Positions 50,862 to 59,949 of a stretch of DNA of 64,000 nt are shown piece by piece. The DNA lies in contig SFFY01000007.1 of assembly GCA_004556745.1 (NCBI GenBank), positions 1 to 64,000 on the forward strand. Reading direction: 5' to 3'. This stretch comes from Bacteroidales bacterium. GTDB taxonomy: Bacteria; Bacteroidota; Bacteroidia; Bacteroidales; Bacteroidaceae. The stretch's first letter is position 1; each line of letters opens with the position of its first letter. The position numbers and the translations under genes were made by a program. The notes beneath the pieces were generated by a model that was not told the origin of the DNA, did not search any database, and worked only from the letters and a program-made list of their open reading frames with translations.

Positions 50862-52385
50862 TTAATTAGACTTCTTATAACTTACTTTTTGAGCGGCATC
50901 GTCGTCGTAAATCGCCTTTTTGAGTTCTTCGGGCGTTACGGGCACGGCGGTTTTGGTAAGTTCGGGCACGTTGTAACTCTTTTCTAGCAGAATGTTGTGC
51001 TCCGGGTCTTCCTGCGGCAGGAGGAACGCCTTATGGGCTTGGCCGTCCTTGTCGAAGTAGGCGATAAAGACGCGCGAATAGTTATTGTCCTCGCGGCGCG
51101 AAGCGACTACAATCCAGCGGCCGTTGCTGCTCCAGGTGTGGTAGCTGTCGGCATACTCGCTATTGGCAGGCGTGAGCGGGCGCACCTCGCCCGTCTGCAA
51201 ATCCTTGACGTAAAGGTCGGCATTCTTGTGCCAAATATGGAACTGCCCGTAGTCGGCCATTGTGAAGAGCACGTAGCGGCCGTCGGGGCTGACGCGCGGC
51301 ACGGCGATGCTCGTGCCGAGGCTGTCGGCATCGACGAGGGTGCGGGGCGCGGAGAAACGGCGCGTCTGTTCGTCGAAGTCGATGATGCGCAGGCTGTAGT
51401 GCAGGCTGTCGTAGATGTCGCTCACGCGGTCGCGCCGCACAGAGTCGGGCATGCCGGCAAACTGCGGCACGCGGGCGGAGCAATACACCACGCTCTTGCC
51501 GTCGGGCGTCCAGCAGGGGAAGGTTTCAAGCTCGCTGTCTGTTTTGAGGATATTGGTCAGCGTGTTCTTGTCGGCATCGAAGAACACGAGGTCCGAGCCG
51601 TAGTCGACCACTTCAATCTTCTGGCGGTTCACCATGTGGAACGTCTGCCCCGTCTGATTGGAAGAGAAGACCACCCAGTTGCGCTTGGGATGCCACGTGG
51701 GGTAGACAGTGGAAGAAAGGATAGAGTCGCATTTCATATTTACCTTTCTCACCTTGCCGTTCTCCACAAACACCGTGCCGCCGTGCTGGGCACGCACATG
51801 GAAGAGCATGTGCTGCGTATCATAAGCCTGATAATTGTGGCAGTTCACGCAGTGGTTGTTATCGCGGTCGTAGGAACGGTTGTTTTCATAAATCACGCTT
51901 TCCGAAAAATTCTCAAGATTGCGCTGGTACAGGCCGAGTTGGCGATAGAGTTCGTAACTCGGCTCGATAAGGCGATAGGAAAGATAAGGGTCTATCGGTT
52001 CTTCTGCCACGCCGATGCTGTATTTGGGAAATTGCACCCAGTCGCCGCCGCGCTTGGCATAGACCGTCACGGCGAGTTCCTTGCCCTTGGCTTCGGTGAG
52101 CAACTGTCGCCATTCCGTAGAGTCGAACGCCAGTTTGCCGTCGGCGGCTGCGCCGGCGGTAACGGTGCGCTTGCCGTCAGTAACGGCGGCCACATATTCG
52201 CCGCCCTCCGACTTTACCATAAAGTTGAGCGGCGCAATGTTGGGCGGCACAACGATGTCGCGGTAATCGGGATAGATGTCGGCGATTTCATTTACGGGCG
52301 TGCTTTCGGCCGGTATTTCTGCCTGGCGGGCGCAAGCCGCGAACAGGCAGGCGGCAAGCACGAGGAGGAATATATTGTTTTTCAT
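50862..52385 (-). CDS. PD40/TolB-like lipoprotein with CXXCH motif
   Basis: A 507-residue protein. The lipoprotein signal ends LFAAC (Cys18). After a beta-rich 140-residue part comes CVNCH (Cys179, Cys182, His183), the covalent haem c motif, in HCVNCHNYQAYDTQHMLFH. Then several TolB/PD40 propeller blades follow: YPTWHPKRNWVVFSSN, TFPCWTPDGKSVVYCSA, VPRVSPDGRYVLF, YHTWSSNGRWIVVASRR. It sits 73 bp downstream of a polytopic membrane protein. Function unknown; a cell-surface or periplasmic redox or binding role is inferred from the motif. Confidence 0.85.
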   Translation of the reverse strand: MKNNIFLLVLAACLFAACARQAEIPAESTPVNEIADIYPDYRDIVVPPNIAPLNFMVKSEGGEYVAAVTDGKRTVTAGAAADGKLAFDSTEWRQLLTEAKGKELAVTVYAKRGGDWVQFPKYSIGVAEEPIDPYLSYRLIEPSYELYRQLGLYQRNLENFSESVIYENNRSYDRDNNHCVNCHNYQAYDTQHMLFHVRAQHGGTVFVENGKVRKVNMKCDSILSSTVYPTWHPKRNWVVFSSNQTGQTFHMVNRQKIEVVDYGSDLVFFDADKNTLTNILKTDSELETFPCWTPDGKSVVYCSARVPQFAGMPDSVRRDRVSDIYDSLHYSLRIIDFDEQTRRFSAPRTLVDADSLGTSIAVPRVSPDGRYVLFTMADYGQFHIWHKNADLYVKDLQTGEVRPLTPANSEYADSYHTWSSNGRWIVVASRREDNNYSRVFIAYFDKDGQAHKAFLLPQEDPEHNILLEKSYNVPELTKTAVPVTPEELKKAIYDDDAAQKVSYKKSN

Positions 52386-52407
52386 AAGTCTTTTAATTGA
52401 GTTGAAG

Positions 52408-52433
52408 AGTAGGGGCGTTTTGCAAAACGTCCG
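52408..52433. repeat. GCGTTTTGCAAAACG palindrome, variant copy
   Basis: AGTAGGGGCGTTTTGCAAAA then CGTCCG: same as the copies at 2952 and 16387 except for C to T in the last block. It lies in the 73-bp gap between the membrane protein and lipoprotein genes. An octanucleotide-like TAAACGAGTAGACGA follows at 52439-52453. Confidence 0.75.
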
Positions 52434-52458
52434 TCAATTAAACGAGTAGACGATTATA

Positions 52459-54030
52459 TCAGTTCACCCCTGCCTTGTGGTTGCTCTCGGTGGCGGGGCG
52501 CACTTGGTCGGGTTCGTTGTTTTCACAATAATAATAATACATATAGCTGCCGAGCCAATTCTTCTTCAGGTTCTTGCGCAGTTCGTAGCGGTCCTTGACG
52601 TACGGCTTGGCTTCTACCAAGAACGACCTTACTTCGTTTTGAACATAAGGCGGTATCTTGAACATGTTTGCGATATTCTGGTCTTTGAGCGACATGATGG
52701 CCAGGGCCTGCATCACGCTTTTGGTCATGCCGAAGCCCTTTTGCGCGAGGATTTGCGCCCGGAGCAGGAAGGCTTGCAGGTCTTTGGAGTAAAGGCAAGC
52801 GGCGGCCGACGTGACAAGCGTGGCATCGGAGCCTTCCATCAGTCCCACGTTGTAGCCGAGGAAAGCCGGCATGCGGTAACTTTGTTCAAAGCGTTGCTCG
52901 CGCGGCAGCAAGGTGCGGATAGCGGCGAGTTCGGCATCTTCTTCCACGGCTTTCGGATTGTTGTTCAGTGCGGTGTATTTCTCCACAAACTCGCCTTCAA
53001 AGGGATTGTGGCTGATGATGTCAAGATATTTCTCCGCCAGGCGGTGCTCTTCGTTGAGTATGGCACACTGCACCATGCGCTTGAGGTAATAGAGGCGCGG
53101 CCCGTCCATAACCACGTGGTCCATATTGGTGCGGTAGCCGGCATTGACAAGGCCGGCGTAGAGATTGGCATCGGGCACAAACATTGCATATTCCTCGCCG
53201 CCCTCGATGAGGTCGAGCCGGGCATCGGGATAATCGTAAACGATATCAAACACTCCCTCGAGCAACTGACCCGTCTGCACCAGCGCAATGACGTGGTAGG
53301 CAGCCGGCGTACGCGTGGGGCGCTTGGCGGCACGCACCTCCTCAATAATCTGTTCCCATTCTGCCCGCTGCGCCAGGTTTTGCACGCGCGCTGAAAGCAT
53401 CACGTTGCTATTGTAAATATGGGCGCAGGCGATGAGCACTGCCACGCAAAGGGCAGGCATTGCCACACCGAAAGGTTTTGCCGTAGTATCTTTGGGGGAA
53501 GCATTACTGCCTTTCCGCAGCCGCGACACGGCCGCCGCCAGTGCAGCGAGGAGCAGCAGCCCGAGCGGTACGAGTACAAGGAGCGATGGTTCTGATTTAT
53601 AATAGATATTGGTTCCGCGCCAGAGCATCCAGCCCACGACAGCCGCAGGCAGCACAAATCCCGCGCCGCCCTGCTTTGCCGGCAATCGCAGGGCGCGGTC
53701 AATGAGCCATGCCGTGAGGGTGAATATTGTGGCAAGCAGCAACGCACCCGTCCAGGCATTCTTGCACGCCAGGAGTACGAAACGCCCCGCCCAATACAGG
53801 TAGCCGCCACTCTGATCGAGCACATACTTCATCAACGAAGCGTCGAAACTGAAAAAACTCTCCTGCTCGGCGCGCACGAGCACGTCGCCGTAAGTGAAGC
53901 CGAAGAAACCAAAGAAGAGCAAAAAGCCGATGGCGTAGGCGGTGCGTGCCGCAACCTTTGCCGACATCTTGCCGCCGCTTTTCTGCGCCGCCGCTTTTTG
54001 CTGCGAAACAGTCGTTTTATTCTTTTGCAT
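52459..54030 (-). CDS. Polytopic membrane protein, DUF6057-like
   Basis: A 523-residue protein. The N-terminal 25 residues are Lys/Gln-rich, then about five transmembrane helices (33-50, about 80-100, 103-122, 135-150, 160-180, 200-220), and the C-terminal 300 residues are soluble with helical, TPR-like character (EHRLAEKYLDIISHNPFEGE). It resembles Bacteroidales proteins I recall as DUF6057, usually beside a TolB-like lipoprotein, as here. Not verified. A minus-strand TAATTTTG (54095-54088) is a plausible -7 box. Confidence 0.65.
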   Translation of the reverse strand: MQKNKTTVSQQKAAAQKSGGKMSAKVAARTAYAIGFLLFFGFFGFTYGDVLVRAEQESFFSFDASLMKYVLDQSGGYLYWAGRFVLLACKNAWTGALLLATIFTLTAWLIDRALRLPAKQGGAGFVLPAAVVGWMLWRGTNIYYKSEPSLLVLVPLGLLLLAALAAAVSRLRKGSNASPKDTTAKPFGVAMPALCVAVLIACAHIYNSNVMLSARVQNLAQRAEWEQIIEEVRAAKRPTRTPAAYHVIALVQTGQLLEGVFDIVYDYPDARLDLIEGGEEYAMFVPDANLYAGLVNAGYRTNMDHVVMDGPRLYYLKRMVQCAILNEEHRLAEKYLDIISHNPFEGEFVEKYTALNNNPKAVEEDAELAAIRTLLPREQRFEQSYRMPAFLGYNVGLMEGSDATLVTSAAACLYSKDLQAFLLRAQILAQKGFGMTKSVMQALAIMSLKDQNIANMFKIPPYVQNEVRSFLVEAKPYVKDRYELRKNLKKNWLGSYMYYYYCENNEPDQVRPATESNHKAGVN

Positions 54031-54240
54031 TGCTTGATTTTAATTCAAAAACGCAGCCTTTCTTGTAAGGAAAGGGCATAATCGCTCCAAAATTACAACA
54101 AAAATGCTATTGCCGCCAAGATTGTGTTTGAAGAAATGCAGCAATAGGCGAAAAGTAGGGGCTTTTGAAGAGATTTTTTACGCGTTGGTTGAATTACCAT
54201 GTACAAGGAAACATTATGCGCACCTGCCCGACTTGGTTTA

Positions 54241-54415
54241 TTTTGACGACAACAGGGACAACTTTTGACAACTTTCAGTTGTCTCGAACATGAGACTTTG
54301 CGTGGCAGGCGTATAAAATACGCCCCAGTTGTCTATGTTGTCGTCATAAAAAACAGGGACAACCTTCGACAACCAACGTTGTCTCTTGTTGTTTAGGTTG
54401 TCGTCAATATTCATT
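54241..54415. repeat. GTTGTC-rich repeat, copy B (inverted)
   Basis: GACGACAACAGGGACAAC, GACAACTTTCAGTTGTC, GGCGTATAAAATACGCC and GTTGTCTATGTTGTCGTC words in the reverse order of the copies at 27556 and 59950. No ORF. Positions 54031-54240 and 54416-54632 show no gene or other element. Confidence 0.85.
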
Positions 54416-54632
54416 CTACTCATAAAACCAATGGAATAAAAAATAAGACTTAACTCAGCCAACGGGTCTTTTTTAGTAAAACCAAGAAGCGCGTACAGAC
54501 GTCCGCATCGAGCAACCAAGCAAAGCCGCACACTCCCGTGCATCGGCTTCTATGCCTCTGGACTAATCTTTTGGATACCCCTTAATTTCAATCGTGACTG
54601 CTATATATTTGTCACCACGCGCTTTATTTTTA

Positions 54633-54720
54633 CCTCCCCACAATTGCGGTGTGCCTTCCCCACAATTGCGGTGCATCTTCCCCACAACTATGGTGTACCT
54701 TCACCGCAATTGTGGGGAGG
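54633..54720. repeat. Four-unit CCCCACAATTGCGGTG array
   Basis: Four 16-bp units (54636-54651, 54658-54673, 54680-54695, 54702-54717) with 6-bp spacers TGCCTT, CATCTT and TACCTT, period 22 bp. Units 1 and 2 are identical, unit 3 differs at three bases, and unit 4 is the exact reverse complement of unit 1. CCT/AGG extend the outer arms. The plan (four units, 6-bp spacers, last inverted) equals that of the TTACAAAG arrays although the sequence is unrelated. It lies 180 bp before leuS. Confidence 0.9.
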
Positions 54721-54794
54721 CGACAGAAAGGCAGATAATAACGCCTCTCTGCCTTGAAAAAACGATTTTCTGCCTTTCATTTTCCCGTTTTTTC

Positions 54795-54825
54795 TTTGCT
54801 TTTCACGCTCCATGCATTATCTTTG
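54795..54825 (+). promoter_or_regulatory. leuS promoter
   Basis: TTTG (54795-54798), a 19-bp spacer and TATCTTTG (54818-54825): both boxes match. The leader is about 68 nt and contains CAAAACG/CGTTTTG-like complementarity (AGCCGTTTTGAG and GAAACGGCA), a short hairpin just before the start codon. Confidence 0.85.
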
Positions 54826-54899
54826 CTCCGAAAAACGAATTATATTATATGATAATAGCCGTTTTGAGACTTTGAAACGGCATTTTTTACTTTTGATTT

Positions 54900-57731
54900 A
54901 TGGAATATAACCACAAAGACATCGAACGGAAATGGCGCAGCAAATGGGCCGAGGATAAAACCTTTCACGTTGAAGAGGATAAGGCGAAACCTAAATACTA
55001 CGTGCTGAATATGTTCCCCTACCCCTCTGGCGCGGGACTGCACGTGGGACATCCGCTCGGTTACATTGCTTCTGATATTTACGCCCGCTATAAACGCTTG
55101 AAGGGTTTTAACGTGCTGAACCCGATGGGTTACGATGCCTACGGACTGCCCGCCGAGCAATATGCCATTCAAACGGGGCAGCACCCCGCCAAAACCACGG
55201 AGCAGAATATTGCCCGCTACCGCGAACAGCTGGACAAGATTGGCTTTTCGTTCGACTGGGACCGCGAGGTGCGCACCTGCGAGCCGGGCTATTACCATTG
55301 GACTCAGTGGGCGTTCTGCCAGATGTTCAACTCTTTCTACTGCGCAAAGTGCGGCAAGGCCATGCCGATCAGCCACCTCGTGGCGCGTTTCGAGAAGAAG
55401 GGTTCGGTAGGACTGAATGCCGCCTGCGGCGAAGAGTTCTGCTTCACTGCCGAGGAGTGGAAGGCTATGACCGAGGAAGAAAAAGACAACGTGCTGATGA
55501 ACTACCGCATCGCCTATCTCGGCGAAACGATGGTGAACTGGTGCCCGCAACTCGGCACGGTGCTCGCCAACGACGAGGTGGTTGACGGTGTTTCGGTGCG
55601 CGGCGGTTTCCCTGTGGTGCAGAAGAAAACGGTGCAATGGTGCCTGCGCGTTTCGGCCTACGCACAGAGATTGCTCGACGGACTGGAAACGGTGGACTGG
55701 AGCGACTCTATTAAAGAGACGCAGCGCAACTGGATTGGCCGCTCCGAAGGCGCGGAGATGCAGTTCCGCATCGACGGCTCCGAAGATACGTTTACGATTT
55801 TCACCACCCGCGCCGACACGATTTTCGGCGTGACGTTCATGGTGCTTGCCCCCGAGAGCGAACTCGTGAGCCGCATGACCACAGACGCGCAGCGCGCTGA
55901 GGTGGAGGCTTATCTCGATGCCACGAAGAAGCGCACGGAGCGCGAGCGCATCGCCGACCGCAAGGTGACGGGCGTGTTCACCGGCTCGTATGCCGTAAAT
56001 CCTTTCACGCAGGAAAAGATTCCCGTGTGGGTGTCTGACTACGTGCTGGCGGGCTACGGCACCGGGGCAATCATGGCAGTGCCTGCGCACGACTCGCGCG
56101 ACTATGCCTTTGCCCGCCACTTCAACCTGCCGATCATTCCGCTCATCGAGGGCGCAGACGTATCGGAAGAGAGTTTCGACGCAAAAGAGGGCATCGTGAT
56201 GAACTCGCCGCGCGAGGGCGTAGATGCCGGCGGCTTCTCGCTCAACGGCCTGACGGTGAAGGAAGCCATCGCCGCCACAAAGCGATATGTCGAAGAGAAG
56301 GGTATGGGACGCGTCAAGGTGAACTACCGCCTGCGCGATGCTATCTTCTCGCGCCAGCGCTATTGGGGCGAGCCCTTCCCCGTATATTACAAAAACGGCC
56401 GCCCGCAACTCGTGCCCGAGCACTGCCTGCCGCTCGAACTGCCCGAGGTGACGAAGTTCCTGCCCACCGAGAGCGGCGAACCGCCCCTCGGCAACGCCAC
56501 GCGCTGGGCTTGGGACACGGTGAGCGAAACGGTGACTGAGAACGCGCGCATCGACAACAAAACAGTCTTCCCCCTCGAACTCTCCACGATGCCGGGCTTC
56601 GCCGGTTCGTCGGCCTATTATCTGCGCTACATGGACCCGCGCAACGGTCAGGCTCTGGTAAGTCCCGAGGCAGCGGAATACTGGAAAAGCGTGGACCTAT
56701 ACATAGGCGGTTCGGAGCATGCTACGGGTCACCTCATCTACTCCCGTTTCTGGAACAAGTTCCTCTTCGATCTCGGCGTTTCGGTGAGCGAAGAGCCGTT
56801 CCAGAAGTTGGTCAACCAGGGCATGATTCAGGGACGCAGCAACTTTGTATACCGCATCAAGGACACGAACACGTTTGTATCGAAAGGCCTCGCCAAGGAC
56901 TACGACGTGACGCCTATCCACGTGGACGTGAACATCGTACAGAACGACGTGCTCGACACGGAAGCCTTCAAGGCATGGCGTCCCGAATACGCCACCGCCG
57001 AGTTCGTGCTCGAAGACGGCAAGTACATCTGCGGCTGGGCGATTGAAAAGATGTCGAAGTCGATGTACAACGTGGTCAACCCCGACATGATTGTCGAGAA
57101 ATACGGTGCCGACACGCTCCGCCTCTACGAAATGTTCCTCGGCCCTCTCAACCAGAGCAAGCCCTGGGACTCCAACGGCATCGACGGCTGTTACCGTTTC
57201 TTGAAAAAAGCATGGAATCTTTACCACAAAGGCGACGACTTCGCCGTGAGTGCGGACGCGCCCTCCAAGGAAAACCTCAAAACGCTGCACAAGTTGATTA
57301 AGAAGGTGACGGAGGACATCGAAACGTTCTCTTACAACACCGCCGTGCCGGCATTCATGATTGCCGTGGGCGAACTCGCGCAGCAGAAGTGTGCTGCCCG
57401 CAGCGTGCTCGATCCGCTCGCCGTGTTGCTGTCGCCCTTCGCGCCGTTCTTTGCCGAGGAACTTTGGCACAAGCTCGGCCATGAGGGCACTGTGTGCGAC
57501 GCGGAATGGCCCGCCTTCGACGAGGCTTACCTGAAAGAGGACAGCGTGACGCTCAGCGTGTCGTTCAACGGCAAGACGCGCTTCACGCTCGATTTCCCCG
57601 CCGATGCCTCCAAGGAGCAAATCGAAAAGGAGACGCTCGCATCGGAAGCCGCCGCCAAGTATCTCGATGGCAAGCAAATCGTAAAAGTCATCGTCGTGCC
57701 CGGGCGCATCGTAAACATCGTTGTAAAGTAG
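54900..57731 (+). CDS. leuS: Leucine--tRNA ligase
   Basis: A 943-residue class I synthetase. HIGH motif HVGH at 48-51, the editing domain in the middle (GTGAIMAVPAHDSRDYAFA), and KMSKS at 717-721. The protein is longer than the usual 800-860 residues of many bacterial enzymes, as is typical for Bacteroidota LeuRS. The TAG stop at 57729-57731 is the first three bases of a dispersed palindromic repeat (TAGGGGCG). Confidence 0.97.
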   Translation: MEYNHKDIERKWRSKWAEDKTFHVEEDKAKPKYYVLNMFPYPSGAGLHVGHPLGYIASDIYARYKRLKGFNVLNPMGYDAYGLPAEQYAIQTGQHPAKTTEQNIARYREQLDKIGFSFDWDREVRTCEPGYYHWTQWAFCQMFNSFYCAKCGKAMPISHLVARFEKKGSVGLNAACGEEFCFTAEEWKAMTEEEKDNVLMNYRIAYLGETMVNWCPQLGTVLANDEVVDGVSVRGGFPVVQKKTVQWCLRVSAYAQRLLDGLETVDWSDSIKETQRNWIGRSEGAEMQFRIDGSEDTFTIFTTRADTIFGVTFMVLAPESELVSRMTTDAQRAEVEAYLDATKKRTERERIADRKVTGVFTGSYAVNPFTQEKIPVWVSDYVLAGYGTGAIMAVPAHDSRDYAFARHFNLPIIPLIEGADVSEESFDAKEGIVMNSPREGVDAGGFSLNGLTVKEAIAATKRYVEEKGMGRVKVNYRLRDAIFSRQRYWGEPFPVYYKNGRPQLVPEHCLPLELPEVTKFLPTESGEPPLGNATRWAWDTVSETVTENARIDNKTVFPLELSTMPGFAGSSAYYLRYMDPRNGQALVSPEAAEYWKSVDLYIGGSEHATGHLIYSRFWNKFLFDLGVSVSEEPFQKLVNQGMIQGRSNFVYRIKDTNTFVSKGLAKDYDVTPIHVDVNIVQNDVLDTEAFKAWRPEYATAEFVLEDGKYICGWAIEKMSKSMYNVVNPDMIVEKYGADTLRLYEMFLGPLNQSKPWDSNGIDGCYRFLKKAWNLYHKGDDFAVSADAPSKENLKTLHKLIKKVTEDIETFSYNTAVPAFMIAVGELAQQKCAARSVLDPLAVLLSPFAPFFAEELWHKLGHEGTVCDAEWPAFDEAYLKEDSVTLSVSFNGKTRFTLDFPADASKEQIEKETLASEAAAKYLDGKQIVKVIVVPGRIVNIVVK

Positions 57732-57820
57732 GGGCGTTTTTCATAATGTCGGCTGCACTCGGCAATATGAGCAAGCTCTATTGCGCTCGCTTGCACGCCA
57801 TTTGCAAAACGCCCGCCGTG
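57730..57820. repeat. GCGTTTTGC palindrome split by a type R element, second case
   Basis: The left half AGGGGCGTTTT ends near 57741 and the right half TTTGCAAAACGCCCGCC resumes near 57800. Between them is a type R palindrome (GTCGGCTGCACTCGGCAAT, GAGCAAGCTC, ATTGCGCTCGCTTGCAC). The arrangement parallels 24106-24197 but with the element in the other orientation. Confidence 0.78.
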
Positions 57821-57858
57821 TGCGCCAACGAATTTATCATAGATTGGTTCAAATTAAA

Positions 57859-58223
57859 CAAAAACAGTCAAAACAGCTTGTCCTGTGTGGGCTATCGCTC
57901 GCCTTATCCGATTAAGCCCAGTCTAAAAGTCTGCCGACTTTTGCCTTGTGCTTAATCTGCTAAGGCTGCGGTCGGTTCCCGCCCGCCCACACAGGACAAG
58001 CAAAAAACAGAAAAAAGTGGACATTATTTTTTCTGTAAAAAGGAAAAGAAGAGATGCATTACTTTTTCCTGTTTTTTGCTTGCAGCGTTTGAAGCGGGCG
58101 GGAGCCGACCGCAGCCGCAGGGATTAAGGACGAGCGCGAGCCGATTAGGCTCGCAGGCTCGGCGTTAAGACCGGCGGCGTGCCCTTGGGCTTCAAACGGG
58201 GCAAGCGATTTTTACGGTTTTTG
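57859..58223. repeat. Dumbbell-shaped repeat element, copy B (365 bp, inverted)
   Basis: The reverse complement of the element at 11281-11646, with substitutions spread along its length and a more diverged centre. The TGTGTGGGC/GCCCACACA arm comes first here and the GTTTGAAGC/GCTTCAAAC arm second; the outer ends are CAAAAAC...GTTTTTG. It fills the gap between leuS and the YitT gene. Confidence 0.88.
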
Positions 58224-58264
58224 TCAAATTCGCTGTTAATTTAACCTACTACATATAATATTAT

Positions 58265-59224
58265 ATGTCTGCCACAGTCAAATTTCACCCGACGTTCATG
58301 CAAGAACTGCACGACTACGTCATCATCACCCTCGGCCTGCTGTTTTATGCCGTCGGCTTCACCTGCTTCCAGTTGCCTTACGAAATCACGACCGGCGGAC
58401 TTGCCGGCGCAGGCGCGGTGATATTCTACGCCACGGGCTTTCCCGTGCAGTACACTTACTTTATCGTCAATATCCTGCTGCTCTGCATCGCGGTGAAGGT
58501 GCTGGGACTGAAATTCTGCCTCAAAACCATCTACGCCGTCTTTATGCTCACCTTCCTGCTCGGCTTCGTGCAGGAGGTGATGATATACATCGGGCAGCAC
58601 TATCCCGAGAGTTTCGCCTATATCAACCCGCGCAGCCATCTGCCGCAGGTGGTCAACAACAATGCCTTTATGTCGTGTATCCTCGGCGCGGCGATTGAGG
58701 GCATCGGCATCGGCATCGTGTTTCTGAGCAATGGTTCAACGGGCGGCACGGATATCATCGCCGCCATTATCAACAAATATAAGGACGTGACGCTCGGGCA
58801 GATGATGATGCTCTGCGACGTGATTATCATCACCTCGAGCATCCTGCTGCCGGAAGCCACCGTGGACAAACTGCTCTACGGCTATTGCACGCTCATCATC
58901 ACCAACCTCCTGCTCGACTACGTGGTAGACCGCGGGCGGCAGTCGGTGCAATTCTTCATCTTCTCGAAGAAATACGACGAAATCGCCGCCGCCATCAACG
59001 AGACGCACCGCGGTGTTACGGTGCTCGACGGGCAGGGCTGGTACACCAAGCAGTCGCGCAAGGTTCTCGTGGTGCTGGCCAAGAAGCGCGAAAGCACCAA
59101 CATTTTCCGCATCATTCAAAACATCGACCCCAATGCCTTCGTCTCGCAGTCGAAAGTAATCGGCGTGTTCGGCGAAGGGTTCGACAAGATTAAGGTTAAA
59201 GCCGACAAGAAAGAAAAACAATGA
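58265..59224 (+). CDS. YitT family membrane protein
   Basis: A 319-residue protein with about five or six transmembrane helices (YVIITLGLLFYAVGFTCFQL, TTGGLAGAGAVIFYATGFPV and others) and a C-terminal soluble DUF2179 domain from about residue 220 (TVLDGQGWYTKQSRKVLVVL). GSTGGTDIIAAIINKYKDVT is the second family signature. Function is unknown. It overlaps rdgB by 4 bp (ATGA), so the two are translated together. Confidence 0.9.
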   Translation: MSATVKFHPTFMQELHDYVIITLGLLFYAVGFTCFQLPYEITTGGLAGAGAVIFYATGFPVQYTYFIVNILLLCIAVKVLGLKFCLKTIYAVFMLTFLLGFVQEVMIYIGQHYPESFAYINPRSHLPQVVNNNAFMSCILGAAIEGIGIGIVFLSNGSTGGTDIIAAIINKYKDVTLGQMMMLCDVIIITSSILLPEATVDKLLYGYCTLIITNLLLDYVVDRGRQSVQFFIFSKKYDEIAAAINETHRGVTVLDGQGWYTKQSRKVLVVLAKKRESTNIFRIIQNIDPNAFVSQSKVIGVFGEGFDKIKVKADKKEKQ

Positions 59225-59805
59225 AACTCGTATTCGCCACCAACAACGCGCACAAACTTTCCGAGATACGCCACATCCTGGGCGACACGCTCGAAGTGGT
59301 GAGCCTTGCCGACATAGGTTGCCACGACGATATTCCCGAAACGGCCGACACGCTCGAAGGCAACGCGCTGCTCAAAGCGCGCTATGTGCACGAGCGCTAC
59401 GCCCTGCCCTGCTTTGCCGACGACACGGGGCTTGAAGTGGAAGCCCTCGGCGGAGGTCCCGGCGTGCATACGGCACGTTATGCCTATCCCGACCGCCACG
59501 ACCCCGAAGCCAATACGCGCAAGTTGCTCGCCGAACTGGCAAACAAGGACAACCGCCGCGCCCGCTTCCGCACCGCCATTGCCTACATCGACGAAGCTGG
59601 TGCAGAGCATCTCTTTGAGGGCATCGTGAATGGCAGCATTGCCGAAGCCGAGCACGGCACCGAGGGTTTCGGCTACGACCCCGTATTCTGTCCCGAAGAA
59701 GGCGGCGGCAAGACGTTTGCCGAACTGGGTGTGGACGTAAAGAACCGCATCAGCCACCGCGCCCGCGCCGTGGCGCAGTTTGCCAAATATGTCCTCGGGC
59801 AATAA
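59221..59805 (+). CDS. rdgB: XTP/dITP diphosphatase (non-canonical purine NTPase)
   Basis: A 194-residue HAM1/RdgB enzyme that hydrolyses ITP, dITP and XTP to monophosphates. FATNNAHKLSEI, the conserved FADDTGLEVEALGGGPGVHT, GFGYDPVFCPE and the C-terminal KNRISHRARA are all present, and length is normal. Coupled with the YitT gene by a 4-bp overlap. A hairpin overlaps its stop codon. Confidence 0.96.
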   Translation: MKLVFATNNAHKLSEIRHILGDTLEVVSLADIGCHDDIPETADTLEGNALLKARYVHERYALPCFADDTGLEVEALGGGPGVHTARYAYPDRHDPEANTRKLLAELANKDNRRARFRTAIAYIDEAGAEHLFEGIVNGSIAEAEHGTEGFGYDPVFCPEEGGGKTFAELGVDVKNRISHRARAVAQFAKYVLGQ

Positions 59806-59825
59806 AACGCGCCACACCGCGTTTT
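59804..59825 (+). terminator. rdgB terminator
   Basis: AAAACGCG (59804-59811) pairs with CGCGTTTT (59818-59825) around CCACAC, starting inside the stop codon. The A-rich 5' arm and T-rich 3' arm fit an intrinsic, possibly bidirectional, terminator. Confidence 0.75.
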
Positions 59826-59852
59826 CATATTGGACATAAGCGTAGCCCGAAT

Positions 59853-59943
59853 AAACGAACGTTTTCGATAAGCCAGATGAGCAAAGTTGAGTTTACTCGA
59901 GCTTTGCCATGGCGAGAAAACGTCTGTTGAAAACGAACGTTTT
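59853..59943. repeat. Small palindromic element with 13-bp direct repeats
   Basis: AAACGAACGTTTT is repeated exactly at 59853-59865 and 59931-59943. The 65 bp between hold GCAAAG...CTTTGC and GAGTTTACTC hairpin arms and match, inverted, 24394-24440. It looks like an insertion with a target-site duplication. Confidence 0.8.
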
Positions 59944-59949
59944 TATTTT

